This document shows positions 7,101 to 14,420 of a DNA stretch of 41,635 nucleotides, in pieces. Every line of letters starts with the position of its first letter. The first letter of the stretch is position 1. The DNA comes from an uncultured Clostridia bacterium. GTDB lineage: Bacteria; Bacillota; Clostridia; Christensenellales; Aristaeellaceae. The stretch spans positions 1 through 41,635 of the forward strand of contig CANQKI010000009.1 in the NCBI GenBank assembly GCA_947624355.1, in the 5' to 3' direction. The position numbers were made by a program, and so were the translations under genes. The notes beneath the pieces are model-generated. The model did not search any database and was not told the DNA's origin. It saw nothing but the letters and a program-made list of their open reading frames with translations.

Positions 7101-9717
7101 GACGGATATGGGCGTGGATGTGGCGGCCAGCCAGGAAAAGGACTGCTATATCGGCAATAACGTCATCGAGGCGACGCCCGTCAATCTGCTGCCAAACTAT
7201 GTGCTGGTCGGCGAAACCACCCAGAACGTCGTTCTTTCCGCCGACGGCACACTGACCCCGGATATCGTGATTTTCAACTATACCTACGTGCCCACGGCTT
7301 CCCCCGTGCCGCCCACTCCCTCGCCCCTTCCCTATGAATACGAGCCCATGGACGGCTACTGCTATCCCAAGAACGACGGGATGAATTTCCGCTCCGGCCC
7401 TTCCACCGGCACCGGCGTGCTGCGCACCCTGAAAAAGAGCGACCTGGCCCATATCATCGGCCAGACCCAGAACGATGAGGGGCAGACCTGGTATGTGGCC
7501 GAGGTGGAAGGCCAGCAGGGCTTCCTGATTTCCACGCTGGTCAGGGTGCTGACGGACGAGGAAGTGGCCGCGCTGTTCGGCTACACCGCGCCCCCCACCA
7601 CGCCGCCGCCCACGCCCATTCCGGACGGCGTGGCCATTGAGCGCTGGGCCTATACCAACGCCAAGGTCAATTTCCGCCGGGAGCCCTCCACAAAAGGCAA
7701 TACCCTCATCAACGAGCTCAGCCGGAATACGGCCGTGTGGGTCTATTCCGCCTCCACGGTGGACGATGCGCAATGGTATTCCGTGCTGGTCAACGGCACG
7801 CCGGGGTACCTGATGGCCCAGTATGTGGATGTGTGCAGCCAGGCGGAAAGCGATCAGCTGCAGTCCCAGCTGTCGTCGCCCATGCCCACTTCTTCGCCCT
7901 CTCCCGCCCCCGTGACGGATACCCCCGCGCCTACCGACCTGCCCACGCCCACGCCTACCGCCGTGGTGACCGGCACCCCCGTGCCCGAAAGCTACAAGGG
8001 CTATGCCCTGACCCGCTGGCAGGTGGCCCTGCGTCCCGGCGTCAGCGACGAAGCCATTCTGGAATGGCTGACGGTGGACCGGCTGGTGTACGTGTCTGGC
8101 CAGACGTATGTGGGCGGCGTGGCCTGGTCCTCCGTGCAGGCGATGGAAAGCGGCAATTACGGCTTTGTGGTGGACGAAGCGCTTATGCGCATCACCAACG
8201 AGGAAGCCCAGCGCTACCTGGACGCCCTGCAGCCCGCCGCCACCGCCACCCCCGAACCCGCGCAGCAGTACGGCTTTGCCATGACCCTGGGGGACGGCGT
8301 GCCCTTCCGGGCCTTCCCGGACCAGGTGGGCGAAATCTATACGCTGCTGCCTTACAGCACCGTGGTCAGCGTGCAGGGCCAGGTCTATACCGGCGATATC
8401 GGCTGGCATGTGGTGCAGTACAACGGCCTGTGGGGTTATGTGCGTCAGGATCAGCTGCGCATGCTCAGCGAGGATGAAACGATCGCGTATCTCCAGTCCC
8501 TGGAGTCCGCCACGCCCACGCCCAGCCCCGCGCCGACCCCCGAACCGCCCACCCAGAACAGCCTGTCCAGCTACGGCTATGTGCAAAGCACGTCGGGCAG
8601 GGTGAACCTGCGTTCGGAGCCCAGCACTTCTTCCACCCGCCTGCGCCTGCTGGATAATTACGCCTTCGCCCTGGTTATGGGCACGGTACAGAATGAGGAA
8701 GGCACCTGGTATCATGTCAGCCAGGCGGGCACTGTGGGCTATATCCACGGCGACTATTTCAAAGTGCTCACCATTTCCGAGCTTTCCAATTTCCTGCAGA
8801 GCGACGAATACCGGAACGCCAACGACGCGCCGGGCAATACGGGCGCGGGCCAGATTCAGCCCGTGGAGGATTACAACCAGGGCGTGTGGCAGAACCCGGC
8901 CCTGAACGCCTCCTATGAGCCCTTCAACCCCTACCTTACCCCCACCCCCAACCCGGAGCAATTGCCCACCGCCAGCCCGTCGTCCACGCCCACCCTGGAG
9001 CCCACGGCCACCCCCGAAATCGGCCAGCTGGGCCCGGGTACGGTGACCACCCCCGAACCTGAACAAACCAAGACGGGCGGCTCGGCCTGGCCCTGGCTGC
9101 TGCTCAGCCTGGCGGCCATCGGCGGCGGCGGCGCGTATTACGCCTACACCATTCACCGCAAGAACGAGCGCCGGCGGCAGGCTGTGCGCGCCCAGCAGGC
9201 GCGTCAGGCCCGGAATGCGGCCCAGCAGCCCCAGATGCGGGCAGCGGCCAATAACCCGGGCGGCCGGCCCAATCAGCAGGCGGCGCCCTTCATGCCGCCC
9301 CAGTCCGGGGCGCCCAGGGCTGGCCAGCAGCCCGGTTCCGTGCCCGCACGGCAGGAAACCGGCGCTTACAGGCCCTCTGTCCGGCAGCCCCAGGATCAGG
9401 CCGCATCCGCCCGTCCCGCCCCGCAGCCTCAGGGAACCCAGACCTACCGACCCCTGAACGGGCAGCAGTCCCAGGCGGGCGGCGGCACGCAGGTGTATTC
9501 CGCCTTCCGGAAACCGGCCGATCAGCAGGCCATGCCGGGGCAGAGCGGGCAGATTGCCGCGCCGCGTCCTGTTCAGCCAGCGACGCCGGCTCAGCCCGCG
9601 GCACAGAGTCAGTCTGCCGCCCAGAACCGGCCCGCTTCCCAGACGGAAGCGCAGCCCGAAACCTATCATCGGCAGCGCCGGGCGGACCGCCATAAGAACG
9701 AAAACGGCGAAGCATAA
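4108..9717 (+). CDS. Giant repeat-rich, SH3-bearing surface protein with cytoplasmic tail
   Basis: A 1,869-aa exported protein. The ATG at 4108 has AAGGGAGG 8 nt upstream. Order of parts: signal peptide (about 1-26); a unique N-terminal domain; five tandem 76-aa MucBP-like modules (149-528), each starting V-E-V-x-V-Y-Y-K; a diverged module; a PTEI linker (605-652); five more diverged modules (about 664-1061); five bacterial SH3 domains (about 1082-1557; the first, second and fifth keep the N-x-R-S/R-x-P-S-T signature); a Pro/Thr/Ser linker; one membrane helix (about 1660-1681) followed by HRKNERRRQ; and a 188-residue Q/A/P-rich tail that should be cytoplasmic. There is no LPxTG sorting signal, so anchoring is by the helix and probably by SH3 binding to peptidoglycan. 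An adhesin or wall-linking role is inferred. Its CHAP amidase neighbour starts 80 nt downstream. Confidence 0.85.
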   Translation: MKTKLLVLALLLGLFMALPVSGFTEAMAVPVTMSLEWTDEMGGVQSAPAAPVSYPGYENCFWAQVPAEALFSLTLRIADPTGTYGFFSMSDGSSLGPVMDAGTGLTDATPVEIMCFTADGQPGALLRLYVSTLAPMPEDPAAAAPVQPVDVPVYYRSHDGLSVAMDASVHLEEGVHDVYADPQGLLENYVLDGNNVQQVTVDANGATPSEVIFYYNYVPPVVNPVEVWVYYKDYEGQDVATATTVMLEEGTHDVYAQPADLKENYVLDGNDVQQVTVDANGANPSSVTFYYNYVPPVVSPVEVQVYYKDYEGQDVATATTVMVEEGTHDVYAQPADLKENYVLDGNDVQQVTVDMNGANPSSVTFYYNYVPPVVNPVEVQVYYKDNEGQDVATATTVMVEEGTHDVYAQPADLKENYVLDGNDVQQVTVDANGANPSEVIFYYNYVPPVVNPVEVQVYYKDYEGQDVATPTAQRVEEGTHDVYAAPEDLLENYVLDGSNVQQVTVDINGANPPSVTFYYIYEKPAPVTGTLRVRLLEAGTEAELYAYDQEVILDTVNTIEADLTMLPAQYAPAGETRMDVYVDENGVAALEPVFYFVNTAPADAPTEIPTEIPTEIPTEIPTEIPTEIPTEIPTEIPAEIPTEIPTEIPTEIPTDAPTELPPVLVPIRYLNEENGMPVATDGQAECPSGQVTAVYANPQDLLEGYALAGDGVVNITVDAQGVAEPAEAVFYYRLAQAEPPVIEPREIDVWYLFTDETQAASPTVFTCQPGENTVYPEPADLPEGSVLTGAEYYTVTLDEYGLSTENVTFYYEKPQAAPTVPPAMVRVRYLLQDGTPIAAEQNIMVAPGDVPVAANPADLPDGYLLDGENTQMVHVDENGANPAEIIFYYREARPAMGVALVPVKYYRPDGTTVFYSDTVTCMQGNENVISVDWNIVAQNGGENYTVPGGDSVSVTVDENGTATPAEVNFFFTVPETPTDAPTNVPTVTEPVKITVFYVTDMGVDVAASQEKDCYIGNNVIEATPVNLLPNYVLVGETTQNVVLSADGTLTPDIVIFNYTYVPTASPVPPTPSPLPYEYEPMDGYCYPKNDGMNFRSGPSTGTGVLRTLKKSDLAHIIGQTQNDEGQTWYVAEVEGQQGFLISTLVRVLTDEEVAALFGYTAPPTTPPPTPIPDGVAIERWAYTNAKVNFRREPSTKGNTLINELSRNTAVWVYSASTVDDAQWYSVLVNGTPGYLMAQYVDVCSQAESDQLQSQLSSPMPTSSPSPAPVTDTPAPTDLPTPTPTAVVTGTPVPESYKGYALTRWQVALRPGVSDEAILEWLTVDRLVYVSGQTYVGGVAWSSVQAMESGNYGFVVDEALMRITNEEAQRYLDALQPAATATPEPAQQYGFAMTLGDGVPFRAFPDQVGEIYTLLPYSTVVSVQGQVYTGDIGWHVVQYNGLWGYVRQDQLRMLSEDETIAYLQSLESATPTPSPAPTPEPPTQNSLSSYGYVQSTSGRVNLRSEPSTSSTRLRLLDNYAFALVMGTVQNEEGTWYHVSQAGTVGYIHGDYFKVLTISELSNFLQSDEYRNANDAPGNTGAGQIQPVEDYNQGVWQNPALNASYEPFNPYLTPTPNPEQLPTASPSSTPTLEPTATPEIGQLGPGTVTTPEPEQTKTGGSAWPWLLLSLAAIGGGGAYYAYTIHRKNERRRQAVRAQQARQARNAAQQPQMRAAANNPGGRPNQQAAPFMPPQSGAPRAGQQPGSVPARQETGAYRPSVRQPQDQAASARPAPQPQGTQTYRPLNGQQSQAGGGTQVYSAFRKPADQQAMPGQSGQIAAPRPVQPATPAQPAAQSQSAAQNRPASQTEAQPETYHRQRRADRHKNENGEA
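4552..5691 (+). repeat. Five tandem 228-bp repeats within the surface gene
   Basis: Units begin at 4552, 4780, 5008, 5236 and 5464, exactly 228 bp (76 codons) apart. Copies 2, 3 and 4 are almost identical in DNA, including silent positions, while 1 and 5 have diverged. This points to recent duplication or gene conversion and to likely length variation between strains. Confidence 0.9.
5920..6063 (+). repeat. Twelve 12-bp units coding PTEI
   Basis: Twelve consecutive units encode P-T-E-I (one is P-A-E-I), followed by PTDA and PTEL. Codons vary between units, so the protein pattern is kept while the DNA drifts. It is likely a stiff extended spacer. Confidence 0.9.
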
Positions 9718-9734
9718 CGGGAAAGAGTAAGTAA

Positions 9735-9763
9735 GGGAGAGGCGCTGGGAAAGCGCCCCTCCC
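9735..9763 (+). terminator. Hairpin between surface gene and CHAP gene
   Basis: GGGAGAGGCGCT (9735-9746) pairs with AGCGCCCCTCCC (9752-9763) apart from one mismatch. No long T run follows, so it probably stabilises the 3' end or terminates only partly, letting some transcripts continue into the gene at 9798. Confidence 0.45.
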
Positions 9764-9797
9764 GTTCCCGTATTTTCAAAAAATTGGAGGAACCGGA

Positions 9798-10685
9798 ATG
9801 CGCTTTTCTCATCGGCTCGCTGCCCTCTGCCTGTGCCTGATGCTGGCGTTGCCCATGACGGCGGCGCGGGCGGAGGAAACGGCGGCGATCCCGCCCCTTT
9901 ACGATCCGCCGGAATATGTGACCTGGCTGCTGGAAACCGCCCGGGGGGAAATCGGCTATACCGAAGAAAAAAACGGGAGCACCAAGTACGGTATCTGGTC
10001 GGGGGACCCGACGGCGGAATGGTGCGCCGAATTTCTGTGCTGGTGCGTCGACCGGGTGGACAAAGCCCACGGGACCAAATTGCTGGGCGCGGTATATCCC
10101 AACTATTCCGGCACCAATGTGGGCCGGAACTGGTTCATCCGGGAGGGGCGCTATGTGGCCCGCAGCGGCTTTGTGCCCGGCTGGGGCAGCCAGTGGTTTT
10201 CGAACGCGGACGCCGTCATGACCCCCAGCAGCTATGTGCCCCAGCCCGGGGACTGGGTGTTCTTTTCGGACAACGCCGCGGGGGATACCTCCCATGTGGC
10301 CATGGTGGAATACTGCGCATACGATGCGGAAGGGAGGCCCATGATTCATGTCATTGAGGGCAACAATCCCTCCGCCGTGGCGCGGAATGTGTATCCCGTC
10401 AATCATTGGGCCATCCTGGGATATGGCACGGTGCGGGATGTGGCCGGAATCGCCATGAAATTCGGCAACCAGGGCAGCAAGGTGGCCGCGCTGCAGCAGC
10501 TTTTCATGGACGCCGGGCTGTGGAACCTCAGCTACACCACGGACAAGTACGGCACCTATACGGAAAACGCGGTGAAGGCTTTTCAGAAAACGGCCGGGCT
10601 GGAGGAAACGGGCATTGCGGACTTTGCCACCCAGCGCGCCCTGCTTGCGTATGTGAACGCATTGCCTCGAACGAATGCGCCGTAA
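9798..10685 (+). CDS. Secreted CHAP-domain amidase with peptidoglycan-binding domain
   Basis: A 295-aa exported protein. The signal peptide is residues 1-25 (cleavage after ARA). The CHAP domain spans about 40-210, with the catalytic cysteine in EWCAEFLCWC (Cys76), histidine in DTSHVAMVE (His166) and acidic/polar partner in VIEGNN (Glu187). The C-terminus (about 220-288) is a PG_binding_1 module with the typical GNQGSKVAALQ and YGTYTENAVKAFQ. CHAP enzymes cleave peptidoglycan as amidases or endopeptidases. GGAGG at 9786-9790 sits 7 nt before the ATG. With no separate promoter visible after the surface gene, the two are probably co-transcribed and may act together at the wall. Confidence 0.85.
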   Translation: MRFSHRLAALCLCLMLALPMTAARAEETAAIPPLYDPPEYVTWLLETARGEIGYTEEKNGSTKYGIWSGDPTAEWCAEFLCWCVDRVDKAHGTKLLGAVYPNYSGTNVGRNWFIREGRYVARSGFVPGWGSQWFSNADAVMTPSSYVPQPGDWVFFSDNAAGDTSHVAMVEYCAYDAEGRPMIHVIEGNNPSAVARNVYPVNHWAILGYGTVRDVAGIAMKFGNQGSKVAALQQLFMDAGLWNLSYTTDKYGTYTENAVKAFQKTAGLEETGIADFATQRALLAYVNALPRTNAP

Positions 10686-10764
10686 GGGAACGGCAGGAAT
10701 TCCGCTTCCCATGTCGAATGTATTCATTTTGTGTTCCGGAAACGGATGAGAGGAGGAAACGCCT

Positions 10765-12207
10765 GTGCGGGATGTGGTGCTGGTGCTGAATTTTGACGCG
10801 GAGGCCAGCCGGGCCGTCACGCGGAAGCTGCGTGCGGAACGCGTTTTTTGCAGGATTGTGCCGGGAAGCATCTCCGCGGAGGAGATTTTGAGGCAGGAGC
10901 CCTTGGGGCTGCTGCTGGCGGGCGGCACGGAAGGTGGCGCGGAAAAAATGGACGAAGGAGCGCTGCAATTGGGCCTGCCTGTGCTGGCCCTGGGCGGCGC
11001 GGCCCGGACGCTGGCCGGAAAAATCGGCGGCAGCGTGGGGGAAACGGCCTTCTGCGGCGCCGTGGCGGGCCTTTGCTATGACGCGGAATGTCCCCTCTTC
11101 CAGGGCCTGGAGGGCGGCGAAAGAATGCTGTCCTGCGTGAGGCATTTGTCCCTGCCGGAGAACGCGCAGGCCATCTGCCGGGCGGGAGATGCGGCGGTGG
11201 GCTTTGCCTGCCAGGACGCGCCGGTTTTCGGCCTGCAGCTGGAGGCCGAGCCCAACGACCCGGAGGCCGCCCGGATCCTGCGCAATTTTGCCCTGAATAT
11301 CTGCGGCTGCACGCCCTGGTGGGATGACGACGCCTTTGTTGCCCGGGCCACGGAGGAAATCGGCCGGACGGTGGGCGAAGGAAGGGCCGTATGCGTCATG
11401 ACCGGCGGGCTGGATACCGGGGTGAGCGCCCTGCTGGCCTTCAAGGCCCTGGGCAGCCGGCTGCAGGGGGTGTTTGTGGATACCGGACTGCTCCGGGAAA
11501 ACGAGAGCGAGGATTTCCTCGGTTTCTACCGGGACGCCCTGGGCATGAACGTGACCTTTGTGGACGCAAAGGAGCGCTTTCTTTCCGCCTTGCTGGGCGT
11601 TCGGGATCCGGAAGAAAAAAAGCGCCGGGTGGCCGATGTGATGGACCAGGTGCTTTCGGAACAATGGAAAAACATGGGCCCCTTTGATGCCCAGATATCG
11701 GGCCTGTGCTGCAACGATCTTCTCTACGGCGGCGCGCAGCCCTGCCGGGCCGGGAATCTTCCCGTTATCGAGCCCGTGCGCGAGCTGTTCAAGGACGAAA
11801 TCCGCCGGGTGGGCGATTTTCTGGGCCTGCCCTCCGAGCTTCTGTCCCGCCAGCCGTTTCCGGACGCGGGCCTGGCCCTGCGGATTCTGGGGGAAGTGAC
11901 GGAGGAGCGGCTGGAGACCCTCCGGACGGCCGACGCCATTTTCCGGGCGGAAATCGTGAAGGCGGGGCTGAACAGGCGGCTGTGGCAGTATTTCGCCGTG
12001 TACAGCCCCATGCCCGGGGAGGACGCGGGCTGCGTCATCTGCCTGCGCGCGGTGCAGACGGGCGGCGGCCCGGCCCATGCGGCCCGCCTGCCCTATGACC
12101 TGGCCGAGGAAGCGGTGGAAAGGATTTTACGGGAATGCGGGGAGGTGCGCCGGGTGGTGTATGACCTTACGCCCAGCGCCCATTATGCCGGCATTGAATG
12201 GCAGTAA
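10765..12207 (+). CDS. GMP-synthase-like protein with lost catalytic motifs
   Basis: A 480-aa protein aligning end to end with GuaA (glutamine amidotransferase, ATP-pyrophosphatase and dimerisation domains) but lacking nearly every catalytic signature. The amidotransferase cysteine position in PVLALGGAA is glycine (Gly77); the FHPE histidine is changed (LEAE, 159-162); the ATP loop SGGVDSS reads TGGLDTG (213-219); the GTxYPDVIES, HHNVGG and VGVMGD segments are absent or unrecognisable; HPFPGPGL reads QPFPDAGL; and the C-terminal KPPATIEWE ends SAHYAGIEWQ. Fold-level motifs (IEPVRELFKDE, LALRILGEV, RLPYDL, RVVYDLT) are well kept. GTG start with AGGAGG 8 nt upstream. Probably a pseudoenzyme or a repurposed paralogue, unlikely to be the cell's GMP synthase. 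The next gene follows after 32 nt. Confidence 0.8.
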   Translation: MRDVVLVLNFDAEASRAVTRKLRAERVFCRIVPGSISAEEILRQEPLGLLLAGGTEGGAEKMDEGALQLGLPVLALGGAARTLAGKIGGSVGETAFCGAVAGLCYDAECPLFQGLEGGERMLSCVRHLSLPENAQAICRAGDAAVGFACQDAPVFGLQLEAEPNDPEAARILRNFALNICGCTPWWDDDAFVARATEEIGRTVGEGRAVCVMTGGLDTGVSALLAFKALGSRLQGVFVDTGLLRENESEDFLGFYRDALGMNVTFVDAKERFLSALLGVRDPEEKKRRVADVMDQVLSEQWKNMGPFDAQISGLCCNDLLYGGAQPCRAGNLPVIEPVRELFKDEIRRVGDFLGLPSELLSRQPFPDAGLALRILGEVTEERLETLRTADAIFRAEIVKAGLNRRLWQYFAVYSPMPGEDAGCVICLRAVQTGGGPAHAARLPYDLAEEAVERILRECGEVRRVVYDLTPSAHYAGIEWQ

Positions 12208-12239
12208 CGCAAATGAAGAGAGAGTAAGGGATTGCTTTT

Positions 12240-13037
12240 ATGCGGATTACGCATCCTCAGATGGCTTACCAGGGCGTCGCGCCCGAAAACGTGTTCTTCG
12301 TTTACAACGATTCCCTGGTGCAGATGGGTTCGGGCTATGTGATTCCCTTTTTCCAGGGGGAAATGTATCCCGAGCGGCCGGCGCACCTGTTTCTGCAAAT
12401 CGACGCCCAGCCCTCGGCCCGGGCGCTGATGTACGGGGCGCTGCTGGCCCGGGCGGATCAGCTGCGGAGTCAAAACCCGAACGTGCCCGCGAGGCTCTAT
12501 GCCCAGGTGGCCCCGGAGGACCGGGAAATGATCCGGTTTTACGAAAACAGCGGCTTCCGCAATGACGACGGGGAGGATCTTTACCGCTTTCCCACACCGG
12601 ACGGCCTGGCCCGCGTGCCCATGGGCATGGAGTTCGGCGCGGCGTTCACCGACCAGACCGGCCCCCAGGCCTTCCTGGACCGGCTCAACGCCTACCGCAT
12701 TCAGCCCATTACCCTGGATTACCTGGCCCTTTGGCGGCAGCAGCCCCATTTTCTGGCGGCGGGGTATTACCGCGCCGGGCTGCCCGTGTGCGAGGCGGTG
12801 TTCACCGGCGTGGGGCAGGACGCCACGCTGCTGATGATCTATACCCGGGCCGAATACCGGCGGCAGGGCATGGCGGGGCAATTGATGAATTCCGCGGCCC
12901 AGTATCTGCGGGAGCAGGGCGTGGTCAACCTGTACACCCACGTTTTCCGCCGGAACGCGCCCCAAATGGGCCTCATGCGCCATCTGAACGCATCCTTTGT
13001 CCGCACGGTCACGGCCCTGCCGGGAATCGACCTGTAA
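12240..13037 (+). CDS. GNAT acetyltransferase with two GNAT-like halves
   Basis: A 265-aa protein. The C-terminal half has a good acetyl-CoA site, YRRQGMAGQLMNSA, followed by LYTHVFRRNAPQMGL, typical of GNAT folds. The N-terminal half (about 1-130) also looks GNAT-like (LLARADQLRSQ followed by IRFYENSGFRN) but lacks a clear acetyl-CoA loop. Tandem GNATs of this type occur in Firmicutes; substrates are unknown. The ATG at 12240 has TAAGGGA about 10 nt upstream. It lies 32 nt after the GuaA-like gene, so the two probably form an operon. Followed by a strong 14-bp hairpin. Confidence 0.8.
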   Translation: MRITHPQMAYQGVAPENVFFVYNDSLVQMGSGYVIPFFQGEMYPERPAHLFLQIDAQPSARALMYGALLARADQLRSQNPNVPARLYAQVAPEDREMIRFYENSGFRNDDGEDLYRFPTPDGLARVPMGMEFGAAFTDQTGPQAFLDRLNAYRIQPITLDYLALWRQQPHFLAAGYYRAGLPVCEAVFTGVGQDATLLMIYTRAEYRRQGMAGQLMNSAAQYLREQGVVNLYTHVFRRNAPQMGLMRHLNASFVRTVTALPGIDL

Positions 13038-13043
13038 GTACTG

Positions 13044-13075
13044 CGATGCAAGAACGCTGAAGCGTTCTTGCATCG
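13044..13075 (+). terminator. Perfect 14-bp hairpin after the GNAT gene
   Basis: CGATGCAAGAACGC (13044-13057) and GCGTTCTTGCATCG (13062-13075) form a perfect stem with a TGAA loop, 7 nt after the stop codon. No T run follows, so it is a terminator-like or RNA-stabilising structure, or one end of the palindromic element that follows. Confidence 0.55.
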
Positions 13076-13334
13076 TTCACATCATTTTCTTGTGCGGCTA
13101 CGCCGCACGGCCAGAAAATGATATAGGTAACTCTCAATTCGGCATAGTCGTGCGCCTGCGCTGCCGCTTGTCGCACTCCTTGCCTCATTGGGCCTTCTCC
13201 CGCCTGTATCCGCCACAGGCGGCGGCGGGATACGGCCCTCGGGGCAGCGAACCCGCCCCTGCGGATTACATATGAAGGGGTTGCGGCCCCTTCATGCATC
13301 CCCAAGGGTGTTATGCTGCTTTTTGACAGGCTGC
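13076..13334. other. Palindrome-rich non-coding stretch
   Basis: No supportable gene. It holds nested inverted repeats: ATCATTTTCT (13081-13090) with AGAAAATGAT (13113-13122) enclosing GTGCGGC/GCCGCAC; a GC-rich imperfect palindrome around 13200-13240; and ATGAAGGGG against CCCCTTCAT near 13272-13295. The density of palindromes suggests an interspersed repeat element rather than a regulatory leader. Short open frames across it have no ribosome sites and follow the palindromes. Confidence 0.5.
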
Positions 13335-13357
13335 GCCGCCAACCGGCGGCCTTTTTT
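13335..13357 (+). terminator. Intrinsic terminator upstream of yitT
   Basis: GCCGCC (13335-13340) and GGCGGC (13345-13350) form a stem with AACC loop, followed by CTTTTTT. It is a compact rho-independent terminator 110 nt before the yitT start. It closes transcription from the left, or could act as an attenuator if a promoter lies upstream. Confidence 0.65.
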
Positions 13358-13466
13358 GCAGGATGCGCGGGAGAAATTTTTTCGGAAGAAAGAATCCGGA
13401 AAGATGTCCGCAGAATATGGATTGAATTGCGGCGGCGTCTCGGGGAAGCGTAAGGGGGAGAGTTCT

Positions 13467-14333
13467 TTGCGGGAATATCTGAAAAAAATCGGGAAAGAGC
13501 CGGTGCGCGCCTGGGCGCTGATTGTGCTGGGTTCGCTGATCGGGGCGGCGGCGTATCCGCTTTTTCTGATTCCCAACAACATCGCGCCGGGCGGGCTGTC
13601 CGGCATAGCGATGATCCTGAATTATCTGTTCGGCTGGCCGGTGGGCGTCGTCAGCATCCTGCTGAATCTGCCCCTGTTCATGATCGGCTACCGCACCATG
13701 GGCGGGCAGTTCGCTTTCCGGTCCCTGGCGGCCACGCTGCTTTTTTCCGCATTCATTGATTTATGGCAGCTTCCGCCCCTGACGGACGATCCCCTGCTGG
13801 GCTCGGTATACGGCGCGGTGCTGCTTGGCATCGGCCTGGGCCTCATCCTCCGGGGCGGGGCCACCACCGGGGGCACGGATATGATCGCCCGGATGGTGCA
13901 TCAAAAGGTGCCGTTCATTTCGGTGGGCGTGTTTCTGCTCCTGGTGGACGGCGCGGTAATTCTGGCTGCGGCCTTCACCATGAGCGCCCGGCTGGCGCTC
14001 TATGCCCTGATCTGCATCTTCATCAACGCCCGGGTGCTGGACCTGGTGCTGGCGGGCTTCGGCTCCTCCAAGGCGTGCTATGTCATCACCCGGAAGGGGG
14101 CATCCATTGCCGAGCGCATCCTGAAGGAGCTGGATCGGGGCGCCACGCTGCTAAACGCCACCGGGGCCTACAGCGGCGAGGAAAAAACCGTGCTGCTTTC
14201 CGTGGTGGACAACCGGGAGGTGGTGCCCCTCAAGCGCATCGTGCAGCAGGAGGACGCCGCCGCCTTCATGTTCATTACCGACACCCACGAAACCCTGGGA
14301 GAGGGCTTCGGCGCGCTGGAAGAAAGAAAATGA
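13467..14333 (+). CDS. YitT family membrane protein (DUF2179 C-terminus)
   Basis: A 288-aa member of the YitT family: about five or six membrane helices (residues about 12-175, including YPLFLIPNNIAPGGLSG and the glycine-rich RGGATTGGTDMIA) followed by a cytoplasmic DUF2179 domain (KACYVITRKG to ITDTHETLGEGF). Function is not settled; transporter-like roles have been proposed. I choose the TTG at 13467 because AAGGGGGAG ends 6 nt upstream. An ATG at 13402 in the same frame would add 22 polar residues and has a weaker site. Part of a run of plus-strand membrane and cell-wall genes, with uppP next. Confidence 0.85.
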   Translation: MREYLKKIGKEPVRAWALIVLGSLIGAAAYPLFLIPNNIAPGGLSGIAMILNYLFGWPVGVVSILLNLPLFMIGYRTMGGQFAFRSLAATLLFSAFIDLWQLPPLTDDPLLGSVYGAVLLGIGLGLILRGGATTGGTDMIARMVHQKVPFISVGVFLLLVDGAVILAAAFTMSARLALYALICIFINARVLDLVLAGFGSSKACYVITRKGASIAERILKELDRGATLLNATGAYSGEEKTVLLSVVDNREVVPLKRIVQQEDAAAFMFITDTHETLGEGFGALEERK

Positions 14334-14336
14334 GGC

Positions 14337-14365
14337 TTGCAATCATGGGCGCACTGTGATATAGT
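14337..14365 (+). promoter_or_regulatory. Extended -10 promoter for uppP
   Basis: TTGCAA (14337-14342), a 17-nt spacer and TATAGT (14360-14365), preceded by TGA to give the extended TGn form. It starts just after the yitT stop codon. Confidence 0.65.
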
Positions 14366-14420
14366 AATTTTGCTTGTAGTTTTCCGTCAACGGGAAATGC
14401 CGGCATAAGGAGATGAGCGA

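Noticed and set aside
3736-9693. An uninterrupted 1,985-codon open frame on the minus strand opposite the surface gene
   Set aside because: It overlaps the whole plus-strand surface gene and part of the NUDIX gene. Its sequence is a mirror of the plus-strand repeats and GC-rich codons. The plus strand has the promoter, ribosome site, signal peptide, SH3 motifs and membrane helix, so the antisense frame is a by-product of codon bias.
10765-12207. Calling the gene guaA
   Set aside because: The catalytic Cys, His and ATP-loop residues and the substrate motifs are missing; giving the name would imply an activity the sequence does not support.
13009-13305. A 98-codon minus-strand frame over the palindromes before yitT
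   Set aside because: It starts in the palindrome cluster without a ribosome site and reads across hairpins; more likely a translation of an intergenic repeat.
13188-13466. N-terminal extension of the yitT frame
   Set aside because: It would cross an intrinsic terminator and palindromes; the TTG at 13467 has a much better ribosome site and matches the family N-terminus.
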